Counted from the first letter of the stretch, positions 18,331 through 27,110 are shown. The stretch: 64,000 nt of DNA from Picosynechococcus sp. PCC 7117 (GCF_001693275.1 NZ_CP016477.1:1736001-1800000), one strand, 5' to 3'. Made by a program: numbers and translations. Notes: a model not told the origin generated them from the letters alone.

Positions 18331-19172
18331 AGGGTCACTTGACCCTGGAAGCTAATGGCTGCTGGCCCAGTCATATAGATGTGATTGTCTGCCGCTGACC
18401 ATTCGATCTGGAGACAACCCCCCGGTAGTTCTACGGTACAAAGGCGATCGCAATGGCCCGTTAAGACCCCAGCCACCACCGACGCACAGGCCCCTGTCCC
18501 ACAGGCAAGGGTAATCCCCGCGCCCCGTTCCCAGACCCGCATTTTGATGTAGTCGGGACGAACCACTTCAATAAATTCAGTATTAATCCGTTGAGGAAAA
18601 GCCGGGTGGTGCTCAAAATCTTTACCAATGGTCTCTAGGGCGATCGCCGCCACATCTTCGACAAAGGTAATACAGTGGGGATTCCCCATGCTCACACAGG
18701 TCACCGTCCAGGTTTTTCCGGCGACGTCGAGGGGTTGATTCACCGCCTGAGCGTTACTGTCTTTGAGGGTAGTGGGAATATCTGTTGCTGTGAGGATCGG
18801 TTCACCCATATCAACCCGCACCAGTTCGTCGGCTTCTAACCGGGGTCGAATCATGCCTGCTAGGGTATGGATGCTGTAGGTTTTACCGGACGGATTTCCC
18901 CCTTCTAGGTGGTCAATGAAGCGGGCTAGACAACGAATCCCATTGCCGCACATTTCCGGTTCAGAGCCGTCGGAATTAAAAATGCGCATGGTATAGTCGG
19001 CACCAGCCTGGCCTGGCAGAGCGAAAATCACACCGTCGGCACCAATGCCAAAATGGCGATCGCACAGTTGAATGGCTTGCTCCGGGGTAACGAGGGGCGT
19101 CGTTTGCTGGCGATTATCCAGCAGAATAAAATCATTACCCAGACCTTGATATTTCGTAAATTCCAGCACCAT
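18327..19172 (-). CDS. dapF: Diaminopimelate epimerase
   Basis: A 281-residue enzyme converting LL- to meso-diaminopimelate for lysine and peptidoglycan. The two catalytic cysteines are seen in E-M-C-G-N-G-I-R-C and L-A-C-G-T-G-A-C-A, and the start [12 protein letters not shown] is typical. It is divergent from hfq with 41 bases between the start codons, a dapF-hfq neighbourhood I recall from other cyanobacteria. Confidence 0.97.
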   Translation of the reverse strand: MVLEFTKYQGLGNDFILLDNRQQTTPLVTPEQAIQLCDRHFGIGADGVIFALPGQAGADYTMRIFNSDGSEPEMCGNGIRCLARFIDHLEGGNPSGKTYSIHTLAGMIRPRLEADELVRVDMGEPILTATDIPTTLKDSNAQAVNQPLDVAGKTWTVTCVSMGNPHCITFVEDVAAIALETIGKDFEHHPAFPQRINTEFIEVVRPDYIKMRVWERGAGITLACGTGACASVVAGVLTGHCDRLCTVELPGGCLQIEWSAADNHIYMTGPAAISFQGQVTL

Positions 19173-19213
19173 ACTTGTCGGTTAAGCTAATCAATAAAAG
19201 TTAATTCGCCATT

Positions 19214-19423
19214 ATGACAGAATTTAATACGGGCTATCCGAGTGTGCGTCGCATCCAGAGCTTCGTCAAAGTAAAGGGGGAAGTGGAGATTAAACTCCTT
19301 ACCAATGATGTCATCATTGGCAAAATTTTATGGCAAGATCCCCACTGTCTCTGTGTCGTAGACCGCAGCTCCACTAGGGAATTTATGATTCCTCGCCAGG
19401 CGATCGCCTACGTCAAAGCTTAA
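19214..19423 (+). CDS. hfq: Cyanobacterial Hfq homologue
   Basis: A 69-residue Sm-fold protein. The Sm1-like part is V-E-I-K-L-L-T-N-D-V-I-I-G-K-I-L-W-Q and the Sm2-like part is F-M-I-P-R-Q-A-I-A-Y-V, without the Y/F-K-H motif used for RNA binding by enterobacterial Hfq. Cyanobacterial Hfq of this kind is needed for type IV pilus motility in Synechocystis, acting by binding the PilB ATPase rather than through classical sRNA work (established). Divergent from dapF. Confidence 0.85.
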   Translation: MTEFNTGYPSVRRIQSFVKVKGEVEIKLLTNDVIIGKILWQDPHCLCVVDRSSTREFMIPRQAIAYVKA

Positions 19424-19487
19424 ACTGTCGGTAAACTTTTTCGTCTGCGATCCGTCCCTTTAATCTGTTGACCTAACGCAATTTACC

Positions 19488-20402
19488 ATGACTGTTTCTT
19501 TCCCCCGTTTTCTCCCCCTCGTTGTCAGCCTTGCCCTAGTTGTGGGGTTTTCAGAATCAGCCACCAGCGAACCGCAACTCCAAGTCACAGTCAATCCCAG
19601 CAGTCCCAAACTTGGGGAGAGCATGGCCGTAATCATTGATCCCCCCGGCACCCTCGATCCCCAACAGGCCGATACTTTAACGGTGCGCTTTACTAAAAGT
19701 GGCGCGACCCAGGCCGATACTTACCCTGTTTTCCCTCTCGATCCGGCCGGCGATCGCTACCGAGCTTTAATTCCGACATCTCCCCTCGAACCCCACGGCA
19801 AAACCCTCCTCCAGGTGAGTGATGGCAACGAAACCCGCAACCTCGCCGTTTGGATCCAAGACCGCCGTTTCCCGACCCAACGCATTACCCTTTCTGGCAG
19901 TGGCTCTGGCCCTGCAACCCAATACGAACTTGACCGCGTCGCCGCCCTCAAAGCTATTGTCTCCCCCACAAAACATTGGAATGGCCCTTTCCTGCGGCCG
20001 AATAGTGGTCGCGTTTCAACGATTTTTGGCGTACGGCGCTACTACAATGGCGTTTTTGCCCAAGATTACTACCATCGCGGCATTGACTACGCAGCAGGCT
20101 ATGGTTCTCCGGTGGTTGCGCCTGCCGCCGGTAAAGTGGCCCTGATTGACTTCGAGAAAAATGGTTTTAAAGTACACGGCAATACCGTCGGTATTGACCA
20201 TGGCCAGGGCGTCATTAGCGTTTTCCTACACCTCAACAGTATTCCCAGCAACCTCAAGGAAGGAGATTTTGTCCAAGCAGGTCAAGCGATCGGCACCGTC
20301 GGTTCTAGTGGTGCTTCCACCGGGCCTCACCTCCACTGGGGACTCTATGTCAATGGCGTGGCGATCGATCCGGAACTTTGGCGTAACCAAACGGTTCAAT
20401 AA
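19488..20402 (+). CDS. M23-family metallopeptidase, exported
   Basis: A 304-residue LytM-type peptidoglycan endopeptidase or scaffold. The N-terminal signal peptide (F-L-P-L-V-V-S-L-A-L-V-V-G-F) is followed by a beta-rich linker domain and the C-terminal M23 fold. Zinc ligands are seen in Y-H-R-G-I-D-Y and H-L-H-W, with V-V-A-P-A-A-G-K-V and G-S-S-G-A-S-T-G-P-H between, so the enzyme looks active. It acts in the periplasm on peptide cross-links. Followed by an intrinsic terminator. Confidence 0.92.
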   Translation: MTVSFPRFLPLVVSLALVVGFSESATSEPQLQVTVNPSSPKLGESMAVIIDPPGTLDPQQADTLTVRFTKSGATQADTYPVFPLDPAGDRYRALIPTSPLEPHGKTLLQVSDGNETRNLAVWIQDRRFPTQRITLSGSGSGPATQYELDRVAALKAIVSPTKHWNGPFLRPNSGRVSTIFGVRRYYNGVFAQDYYHRGIDYAAGYGSPVVAPAAGKVALIDFEKNGFKVHGNTVGIDHGQGVISVFLHLNSIPSNLKEGDFVQAGQAIGTVGSSGASTGPHLHWGLYVNGVAIDPELWRNQTVQ

Positions 20403-20517
20403 CCCGATGGTGATTTAGGTCATTTAGCTGAGGACACTGCGTTACTCATCCATGGCTTAAGCGCTCCTGTAAACCGCTCTATCGCCCTTAGATCGCTGAA
20501 AAACTAAGACAAACTAG

Positions 20518-20549
20518 CCTTTGAACCTTCTTTAGTTCAAGGGTTTTTT
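20518..20549 (+). terminator. Intrinsic terminator after the M23 peptidase
   Basis: CCTTTGAAC (20518-20526) pairs with GTTCAAGGG (20535-20543), with one G-T pair, an 8-base loop and six T. It isolates the feo genes from the upstream gene. The remaining 160 bases to feoA are AT-rich with no Fur box I could recognise. Confidence 0.8.
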
Positions 20550-20711
20550 GTTGCGAAAGTGAGGCCTTTGGTGATCGAGGTCTGGACTACCTGGGTCTAG
20601 GTTACAAAAAATTTCACTGATTTAGCGGTATGCAAAAATATTATAAAGTGGTAAATGCAAATATTTTTTATTATTCTCTTCAAAATTAAATCCGCTAAGA
20701 GGACAAACAGC

Positions 20712-20954
20712 ATGACCCTTTTAGACTTGGCTGTTGGGCAAATCGCGCTAGTTCGTGAAATTTCTGATAGTAAATATGGTCAAAGTTTAATTACACGCCT
20801 AGAAGCACTAGGAATTATTCCTGATAAACCCATTCAGGTTTTACGGAAGGCGGCTCTTGGGGGGCCACTCCATTTACGGATTGGTAGTACGACGGAAGTT
20901 GCCATGCGACGGGATGAAGCCCAGCATATTTCTGTGAGCATCGCTGAGGTGTAG
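20712..20954 (+). CDS. feoA: Ferrous iron transport protein A
   Basis: An 80-residue SH3-like protein that assists the FeoB Fe(II) channel. It shows the FeoA pattern L-x2-L-x2-G-x3-G, then L-G-I-I-P, an R-K-A-A-L-G-G-P-L stretch and V-A-M-R-R-D-E-A. The ATG at 20712 follows a purine-rich AAGAGGACA; an in-frame ATG 19 codons upstream would add an unlikely hydrophobic tail. FeoB begins within 4 bases of its stop, so the two are co-transcribed. Confidence 0.93.
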   Translation: MTLLDLAVGQIALVREISDSKYGQSLITRLEALGIIPDKPIQVLRKAALGGPLHLRIGSTTEVAMRRDEAQHISVSIAEV

Positions 20955-20957
20955 TTG

Positions 20958-22805
20958 ATGGTTCACCATTGCCATGCAACCCCGATCAACTCGCAACGGA
21001 AAGATGTGACGCGACGAATTGCCTTCGTGGGGCATCCGAATACGGGGAAATCGACGTTTTTTAATCGGATCACTAAAGCCAATGCGGCGATCGCCAACTG
21101 GCCGGGTTTGACGGTGGACTTATTTCGGGCGGTGATCAAGCTCGATCAAGAGATCGTCGAATGTATTGATTTGCCGGGAATTTATGACCTTAATGGTTAT
21201 TCCGATGACGAGCAGGTGGTACGGCGGTTTTTAGAGGAGTATGCGGTCAATTTGGTGGTGGTGGTGCTGAATGCGGCACAGATTGATCGCCAGTTACGGC
21301 TCCTGTTGCAAATAAAATCCCTCGGTCTGCCGGCGATCGCCGTGTTAAATCTGGCCGACGAAGCGAAACGCTATGGGGTCAAATTTGATGCCACCACAAT
21401 CAGCGAACGGGTCAATGTTCCCGTGTATGCCATTAGTGCCAAATATGGTGAAGGCTGTCCCCGTGTTCTGCAATGCATTACCCGCACGGTTCATGAACAG
21501 GCAGAAGCCTATCGTATTAAGGATTTAAGGCAATCGCTCCATGACCACTACGTCCACAGCGAGGAAGTAGACGCCATCCTTGAAGGGGTATTGCAGATGC
21601 CCTCGCCCACTATCCGCACCTTTACCAATGTACTGGATGGCATTTTGTTGCATTCCGTCTGGGGATTACCGATCTTTTTCACCTCAATGTTTGGGGTCTT
21701 TTGGCTCATCTGGACAGTCGGTTTACCCAGTGCTGATCCGGTGGATGCCGTCACGAGTTGGCTGCAGAAGATCATTTTAGAACCGCTCCTGTCTCCCTTG
21801 CCGACGCTACTCCATGACTTACTACTAGATGGGGTTTGGGCCGGTTTTGCCGCCTTGTTATCATTTGTGCCGTTGGTGGCCATCTTTTTTATCGTGATGA
21901 GTTTCCTCGAAGGCAGTGGCTATCTGTCCAGAGCAGCCTATTTAATGGATTCTCTCATGGGGCGTTTGGGCCTTGATGGTCGCACCTTTGTGCTGCAAAT
22001 GATGGGCTTTGGCTGTAATGTCCCGGCGATTATGGGCACAAGGGTGATGCGGAGTCGGGGGATGCGCCTCTTGGCGATGCTGGTGATTCCTTTCTCCCTC
22101 TGTTCAGCGCGGTTGCAGGTGTTTGTGTTTATTCTCGCAGCGGTAATGCCGGGCTACCAAGGGGCGATCGCCTTATTTGTGTTGTACCTCATGAGTTTTG
22201 TTACCGCCTTTATCGTGGCCGCTTGTTTGAGTCGTTTTAAGTATTTTGCCGTGCGGGATCCCTTTGTTTTAGAACTGCCTCCCTATCGTCTCCCCACCCT
22301 CACCCAAGTCGCCCTGAGAGTATGGGGAGAGATGAAAGAATTTGTAGTACGTCTCTCAACTTTCATGATTATTGGCAGTAGTCTGATTTGGCTGCTTACG
22401 AGCTTTCCAGAAGGCAGTACTGGGCTCGACACCTACGCCGGACAAATTGGCGGCTTATTTCAGCCCATAATGGCCCCCCTCGGTTTTAATCCATTTTTGA
22501 CGATTTCCGTGTTGTTTGGCTTTGTTGCCAAAGAAGTCCAAGTTGCAGCCCTGGCTGTTCTCTATGGCCTAAGTGAAGTCGCCACAGCCCAAGAATTGAG
22601 CAATAGTATTACCTTTGCCCAGGGTTTTAGTTACTGTTTATTTAGTCTTATTTATATGCCCTGTTTGACGACCCTCGGTGCTATTTGGGGTGAGGCAAAG
22701 TCAGTGCGTTATTTACTTATTTCAATCATCCTTCCCTTTGTTACAGCTTGGATCTTTAGTTTTGTTGTTTACCAAAGTTTTCTGTTATTAAATATTGGCA
22801 CTTAA
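20958..22805 (+). CDS. feoB: Ferrous iron transporter FeoB
   Basis: About 615 residues: an N-terminal G domain (G1 G-H-P-N-T-G-K-S-T, G3 D-L-P-G, G4 N-L-A-D), then a helical GDI region and two Gate repeats of membrane helices, including the conserved Cys in M-G-F-G-C-N-V-P-A and the second gate with F-V-A-K-E. It imports Fe(II) across the inner membrane. It is shorter than E. coli FeoB (773) but a natural length for cyanobacteria. The ATG at 20958 follows an in-frame TTG directly after the feoA stop. It leads into the metal cluster at 22991. Confidence 0.95.
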   Translation: MVHHCHATPINSQRKDVTRRIAFVGHPNTGKSTFFNRITKANAAIANWPGLTVDLFRAVIKLDQEIVECIDLPGIYDLNGYSDDEQVVRRFLEEYAVNLVVVVLNAAQIDRQLRLLLQIKSLGLPAIAVLNLADEAKRYGVKFDATTISERVNVPVYAISAKYGEGCPRVLQCITRTVHEQAEAYRIKDLRQSLHDHYVHSEEVDAILEGVLQMPSPTIRTFTNVLDGILLHSVWGLPIFFTSMFGVFWLIWTVGLPSADPVDAVTSWLQKIILEPLLSPLPTLLHDLLLDGVWAGFAALLSFVPLVAIFFIVMSFLEGSGYLSRAAYLMDSLMGRLGLDGRTFVLQMMGFGCNVPAIMGTRVMRSRGMRLLAMLVIPFSLCSARLQVFVFILAAVMPGYQGAIALFVLYLMSFVTAFIVAACLSRFKYFAVRDPFVLELPPYRLPTLTQVALRVWGEMKEFVVRLSTFMIIGSSLIWLLTSFPEGSTGLDTYAGQIGGLFQPIMAPLGFNPFLTISVLFGFVAKEVQVAALAVLYGLSEVATAQELSNSITFAQGFSYCLFSLIYMPCLTTLGAIWGEAKSVRYLLISIILPFVTAWIFSFVVYQSFLLLNIGT

Positions 22806-22990
22806 AATATTTTTTGCGAAATAAAATCAACAAATTGAGTGTATATAAATTCCTGTAAACAACACCAAAAAACTTTTTAAATTCACAGTAAAAATTAATA
22901 AAGGTAAAACTTAGGCCATGCCATAATAAAGACAAGAGCATCAAGCCTCAAAGTAGTTGACCGAAAACGCGGAAATTCTGGAGAAAATCA

Positions 22991-23293
22991 ATGTTAGAAC
23001 AAGTCAAAAGTGCCTACAATCAAACCTTAACTCGTCACGGCACCCTCAAAACCGTCGCCCTTGTTGCAGGGGCTGTGGTATTAGCCCCCGCCGTTGCGTC
23101 GATCCTGAAGCCAGTGGCGAAAGCCTCCATTAAAACAGGGGTGGTTCTCTATCAAAAAACGAAAGGGGCGATCGCCGAAGCTGGAGAACAAGTTGGCGAT
23201 CTTGTCGCCGAAGCCAAGGCAGAAGTTTTAGCGGAACAGGCTGCTAAGCAAGAACTTCCTGCCATCGAAGCCGTACAGGATCACAATGCTTAA
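22991..23293 (+). CDS. DUF5132-type small hydrophobic protein, candidate Fez component
   Basis: A 100-residue protein with one hydrophobic stretch (residues 20-45, V-A-L-V-A-G-A-V-V-L-A-P-A-V-A-S) followed by a basic amphipathic part and an acidic, Ala/Glu-rich helical tail (E-A-G-E-Q-V-G-D-L-V-A-E-A-K-A-E). This is the build of DUF5132 proteins, which are often found beside HMA-domain proteins and P-type ATPases. It has a good GGAGA ribosome-binding site. It is the first gene of the run DUF5132, HMA2, P-ATPase and may be a small membrane partner of that system (inference). Confidence 0.75.
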   Translation: MLEQVKSAYNQTLTRHGTLKTVALVAGAVVLAPAVASILKPVAKASIKTGVVLYQKTKGAIAEAGEQVGDLVAEAKAEVLAEQAAKQELPAIEAVQDHNA

Positions 23294-23344
23294 GACTGAA
23301 ATTTCAGTCTCAATGTTAATTATTGCCATGAAAAGGATAGTGCC

Positions 23345-23890
23345 ATGGTCAGCACAATTACCTCTGTAGAAAATACATCTCAAACCAGCCCCGATTCAGA
23401 AGTGACTCAACTGGCAAATTTTGTCAAAGAGCATGAAGAAATCGAAATGATTTTGCCTGTTTTGTTAGGGTTATTTATTACCAGTCGCCTCCAGTTGCGG
23501 GGGGCAAATGCGCTGTTGGTAAATCTAGGGATTGCCACTGTTTTGCGGCAGGTTTTTAAAGAGTTAAAACATCCCACAGTAAGCCCAGAGAAAAAAACAA
23601 CAGCTCCAGAAATGGATCACAGTGATGTCTTTGGGGATGGGGTAAAAATTGTTCATTCTGTGCCCGGTCGAATTCGTCTCCGGATTGATCAAATTGCCGG
23701 CGATCGCCTTTTTGCGAAACATTTAGAACGGCTGCTGCGGGATGATGACCATGTGCTGGGGGTGCGTTTTAATGCCTCGGCGAGTTCGGTGGCGATCCAA
23801 TATGATGCCGGCTCCTTCTCGGATATGGAATTGGGGCTCCGTCTGATGGATATTCTCAATAAAGCCCGCCTCGGTGAGGCGATCGCCTAA
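23345..23890 (+). CDS. HMA2-like protein with R-rich motif, candidate Fez component
   Basis: A 181-residue protein. Residues 35-75 hold one or two hydrophobic helices; residues 98-175 form a heavy-metal-associated-like ferredoxin fold lacking the C-x2-C metal site. The fold begins with V-H-S-V-P-G-R-I-R-L-R (H104 to R113), matching the H-x3-G-R-x-R-x-R motif that I recall from ferrosome proteins. The next gene, the P-type ATPase, starts 19 bases later and has a related motif. Role is inferred: a membrane-tethered partner that targets or assembles with the ATPase. Confidence 0.8.
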   Translation: MVSTITSVENTSQTSPDSEVTQLANFVKEHEEIEMILPVLLGLFITSRLQLRGANALLVNLGIATVLRQVFKELKHPTVSPEKKTTAPEMDHSDVFGDGVKIVHSVPGRIRLRIDQIAGDRLFAKHLERLLRDDDHVLGVRFNASASSVAIQYDAGSFSDMELGLRLMDILNKARLGEAIA

Positions 23891-23909
23891 GTCAAGCAAT
23901 CGAAAATTA

Positions 23910-26051
23910 ATGACCTCTCTCCAGCTTAGTTCGCAATTCACCTGGGATTTTCCCTTTGACTATAAGATTGTCCACCAACTTGTAGGGCGGCTTCGTTTAA
24001 AGTTAATCGCCTTTCCAGAGAACGGTTACAGTCGCTTATCAGCCTATTTCGCCACACTACCTTGGGTCGAAACCTTTCGGATTAATCCTTGGGCCGCATC
24101 GGTGGTGATTTACTACAGACCCGAACAGTTGCGGGCAGCACCTCTAACCCAAATAACGGCCAGTCCGCCCCCAAAAATCGCTGCTTTGTCCCTCTGGACA
24201 CAAGTGCGGCAATCTAGTTTAACGCTACCCCTCTTTGCAACAGCACTAGGTCTAGCAAGTAATCAGTGGGAAAGTTTGTTGCTCACAAGTTTGGCGCGAT
24301 TAACTTTATTGGGGGCTGGTTTTCCGGTGGCACAGCGGGCGCTCGCCAGCCTTTGGCAAGACCATAAACTTAATATCGACTGCCTAGATTTACTTGCCCT
24401 GATTTTTAGCGGCTGGCAGGGCAAACTCGTCACCCCTGCCTTGGTAATTACCCTCCATGAACTGGGGGATTTAATTCGTGAACAAACCGCCCGCGCCACG
24501 GAACGCACCACCGCCAATTTGATGGATACCATCGGGCGTTGGGCTTGGGTCGAGCGAGAGGGAGAAATTATTCAAATTGAGAGTGATCGGGTCCAAGTCG
24601 GCGAAACGGTCATCGTCTATCCAGGGGAACGGATTCCTGTCGATGGTGTGGTCATTGGTGGCGAAGCGACCGTCGATCAACAGCAACTGACGGGTGAATC
24701 GATGCCCATCGTCGCCCAGGTGGATACAGAAGTCTATGCCGCCACCCTCCTCCGTTCAGGAAAATTACGGATTCGCTGCGAGCGGGTCGGTCACAATACC
24801 AGAGCCGCCCTCAGTGTGGAATTGCTTGAAAAAGCCCCCGTCCACGATACTCGCATGGCAAACTACGCTGCCCAGCTGGCCGATAAACTGATTTTGCCGT
24901 CCCTTGTCCTTGCCAGCGTGGTGTATGGCACGACCCAAGATCCAACCCGGGCTGCCTCGATCCTGACCCTTGATTTTGTCACGGGAGTCCGGGTATCGAT
25001 GCCGACAGCCTTTTTAGGGGCGTTAAACCATACCACCCGCCACGGCATTCTCGTCCGCAGTGGGCGCACCCTGGAACTGTTGGCGGAAATTGACACGATT
25101 GTCTTTGATAAGACGGGGACCCTCACCCAAGGAAAAATCGCCATTGAATCGGTAACACCATGGGGGACTTGGGGCGATCGCCTTTCCCCAGAACGACTCT
25201 TGCAACTGGCAGCCTCTGCCGAGCAACGGATCACCCACCCCGTCGCCGAAGCCATTGTCCACCACGCTCAACAACAGGGTATTGAACTCCTCCCCCGTCA
25301 AGGTTGGGACTATCAGGTGGGATTTGGGATCAAAGCCACCATTGAGGGGCAAACGATTCTCGTCGGTAGTGCAACTTTCCTTGAACAAGAGGGCATTTGT
25401 CCCCTCGTCGATCAGCGAGAAACTAATAATTTTGCGGCATCAGCGATTTATGTCGCCTCTGACCAAGCGTTACTCGGTTGGCTGGCCTATACCGATCCGT
25501 TACGTCCCGAAAGTGCGTCTTTGATTGCGACGCTGCAACATGAGCATCAAATGGCGGTGCATGTGTTGACTGGAGATAGTCACCAACGGGCGCATCAGGT
25601 GGCTCTCGCCCTAAAAATTCCCGCGCACCATGTCCATGCGGAAGCCTTCCCAGAGGATAAGGCGCGGATTGTGCGCAACTTACGGCGGTCTGGTCGGGTA
25701 GTTGCCTTTGTGGGGGATGGTCTGAATGATTCGGTCGCCCTCGCCTATGCGGATGTCTCGATTTCCTTTGCCGATGGTTCGGACATTGCCCGGGAAACGG
25801 CGGATGTAGTCCTAATGAATAATGACTTGGGGACATTACTGGAGGCGATCGCCATTGCGAAGGAAACTCAAGCCCTCATCGAACAAAATACCCTGCTGGT
25901 GGTCGCCCCCAATATGATCGGCTTGGGACTGGCAGCCACGGTGGGGCTGAATCCCCTCTGGGCAACGGTGATCCACAACGGTACGGCGATCGCCGCTGGT
26001 TTGAATAGTCTCCGTCCCCTGCTCCAACACCAATTGGAAACTATGTCCTAA
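23910..26051 (+). CDS. P1B-type metal ATPase without CPx motif (FezB-like)
   Basis: A 713-residue P-type ATPase. The N-terminus has V-H-Q-L-V-G-R-L-R-L-K (H22 to K31) in an HMA-like fold without C-x2-C. The actuator T-G-E-S is at 261-264, the phosphorylated Asp is D400 in D-K-T-G-T, an H-P pair of the P1B nucleotide domain follows (T-H-P-V-A-E-A), and G-D-G-L-N-D is at 602-607. The membrane helix that normally holds C-P-C reads D-F-V-T-G-V-R-V-S-M-P (355-365), so the usual soft-metal ligands are missing. This fits a divergent class such as P1B-6 (FezB of ferrosomes); the transported ion is unproven. The ATG at 23910 is preferred to one 12 codons earlier that overlaps the HMA2 gene. Confidence 0.88.
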   Translation: MTSLQLSSQFTWDFPFDYKIVHQLVGRLRLKLIAFPENGYSRLSAYFATLPWVETFRINPWAASVVIYYRPEQLRAAPLTQITASPPPKIAALSLWTQVRQSSLTLPLFATALGLASNQWESLLLTSLARLTLLGAGFPVAQRALASLWQDHKLNIDCLDLLALIFSGWQGKLVTPALVITLHELGDLIREQTARATERTTANLMDTIGRWAWVEREGEIIQIESDRVQVGETVIVYPGERIPVDGVVIGGEATVDQQQLTGESMPIVAQVDTEVYAATLLRSGKLRIRCERVGHNTRAALSVELLEKAPVHDTRMANYAAQLADKLILPSLVLASVVYGTTQDPTRAASILTLDFVTGVRVSMPTAFLGALNHTTRHGILVRSGRTLELLAEIDTIVFDKTGTLTQGKIAIESVTPWGTWGDRLSPERLLQLAASAEQRITHPVAEAIVHHAQQQGIELLPRQGWDYQVGFGIKATIEGQTILVGSATFLEQEGICPLVDQRETNNFAASAIYVASDQALLGWLAYTDPLRPESASLIATLQHEHQMAVHVLTGDSHQRAHQVALALKIPAHHVHAEAFPEDKARIVRNLRRSGRVVAFVGDGLNDSVALAYADVSISFADGSDIARETADVVLMNNDLGTLLEAIAIAKETQALIEQNTLLVVAPNMIGLGLAATVGLNPLWATVIHNGTAIAAGLNSLRPLLQHQLETMS

Positions 26052-26126
26052 TCGTCTCCAGCGGTTGGGTTGCACAATCAATGGTTATATTCTGACACCA
26101 ACTTAACTTATCTTTGCTTTTTTAAA

Positions 26127-26663
26127 ATGTTCAAAAATCTAGAAATTGCCCTGAACGAAGCCCTCCAAGACGAATACAAAGCCTGCGAAACCTACCGTGT
26201 TGTCATTGAAAAATTTGGAGCAGTGCGCCCTTTTATCAACATTATCGAAGCTGAAAAACGACATATCCGCGCCCTTTTACCCCTTTTTCGTAAATATCAA
26301 CTGCCCATCCCCATTAACCCTTGGGTAAACAAAATCCCTGCCCCCGCAACCCTCCATGAGGCCTGTTTAGCGGGAGTACAAGCGGAAATTGAAAATGGCG
26401 AAATGTACAAAAAACTCCTTGCTCTCAGCGAAGGCTATGACGATGTGCAACGGGTCTTTCGCAATCTGCAACGGGCTTCCCAACAAAATCACCTCCGCAC
26501 CTTCCAACGGGCCGCAGGATTACCGATCAATACCTCACCCCTCGACCCCGAACAGGCAACATTCTATGGACAACGAGGCACAGGGGGAAGGAAAGGGCGG
26601 GGCTTTCGACATGGTCAACGCAGAAGAACTCTGTCTGGCCACTGTGGGACGAGCTGTCGTTAA
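26127..26663 (+). CDS. Ferritin-like (DUF2202-type) protein
   Basis: A 178-residue protein whose first 130 residues form a four-helix ferritin-like bundle: E-A-L-Q-D-E-Y-K-A-C-E-T-Y, then N-I-I-E-A-E-K-R-H-I, then G-V-Q-A-E-I-E-N-G-E-M-Y and A-S-Q-Q-N-H-L. Glu and His residues sit where a di-iron centre is expected, though the last motif has Gln in place of the usual Glu. The tail is Gly/Arg-rich and uses rare AGA/AGG codons. Position after feoAB and the P1B ATPase suggests iron binding or redox work (inference). The ATG at 26127 is chosen because upstream residues are not family-like. Confidence 0.8.
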   Translation: MFKNLEIALNEALQDEYKACETYRVVIEKFGAVRPFINIIEAEKRHIRALLPLFRKYQLPIPINPWVNKIPAPATLHEACLAGVQAEIENGEMYKKLLALSEGYDDVQRVFRNLQRASQQNHLRTFQRAAGLPINTSPLDPEQATFYGQRGTGGRKGRGFRHGQRRRTLSGHCGTSCR

Positions 26664-26871
26664 TGTTTCGGGGGGCGATCGCCTTTGGCTAGCAGTGAAA
26701 TTTTGGAGCTTGAGCCTCTACATTCACTGCCGCCAGGTCAACACCACCCATCTCCAAGGGCTGACCCGCACGGCAACGGTTACCCTGCCCGGTCATGCCT
26801 CGATGACCCATTCCACCACGCCCTCGATGGGGGCCCGATCAAGAACGGTCCGAATTTCTGCAATCAGTTGA
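26566..26871 (+). CDS. Possible small overlapping ORF, 101 aa
   Basis: An ATG-led frame that overlaps the last 98 bases of the ferritin-like gene in another frame and then runs 208 bases beyond it. Between 26566 and 26790 its codon use is more like the neighbours than that of the ferritin tail, and the product (for example D-R-L-W-L-A-V-K-F-W-S-L-S-L-Y) is not obviously a shadow. Its last 79 bases run antisense through the next gene. It may be a real small gene, a frameshifted extension or a remnant. I do not recognise it. Confidence 0.3.
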   Translation: MDNEAQGEGKGGAFDMVNAEELCLATVGRAVVNVSGGDRLWLAVKFWSLSLYIHCRQVNTTHLQGLTRTATVTLPGHASMTHSTTPSMGARSRTVRISAIS

Positions 26872-27110
26872 CGAACCGGTTCCCATGCTTCACCGGGATT
26901 GGTGTCGCACTGGGCTTGATAATTTACCAAGATATCCTCGAGTTGGTTGAGGGTTTGCCCCGTGAGAACAGCCTGCCCGCGATCTAAATGCTTTCCCAAG
27001 GTTAATAGCTCCTCTTCAATCGCTGCGGGGACGCGAATCGTTTTCGTTGCGCCACTCTGCCATGCACTCTTACGACCTGCACCGGGACGCATTCCGCCTC
27101 TACCTCTCAT
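26793..27110 (-). CDS. Small hypothetical protein, possible ribbon-helix-helix type
   Basis: A 105-residue protein starting at an ATG with a perfect AGGAGG site 7 bases upstream. The N-terminus is basic and Gly-rich (R-G-R-G-G-M-R-P-G-A-G-R-K), followed by T-K-T-I-R-V-P-A-A-I-E-E-E-L-L, a strand-helix pattern that recalls ribbon-helix-helix proteins; the rest is helical and acidic. It runs against the flanking iron-island genes. Gene is likely; the DNA-binding idea is weak. Confidence 0.7.
   Translation of the reverse strand: MRGRGGMRPGAGRKSAWQSGATKTIRVPAAIEEELLTLGKHLDRGQAVLTGQTLNQLEDILVNYQAQCDTNPGEAWEPVRQLIAEIRTVLDRAPIEGVVEWVIEA

Noticed and set aside
20550-20711. Fur box upstream of feoA
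   Set aside because: The region is AT-rich and has an imperfect repeat starting ATGCAAA, but nothing close to the 19-bp Fur consensus.
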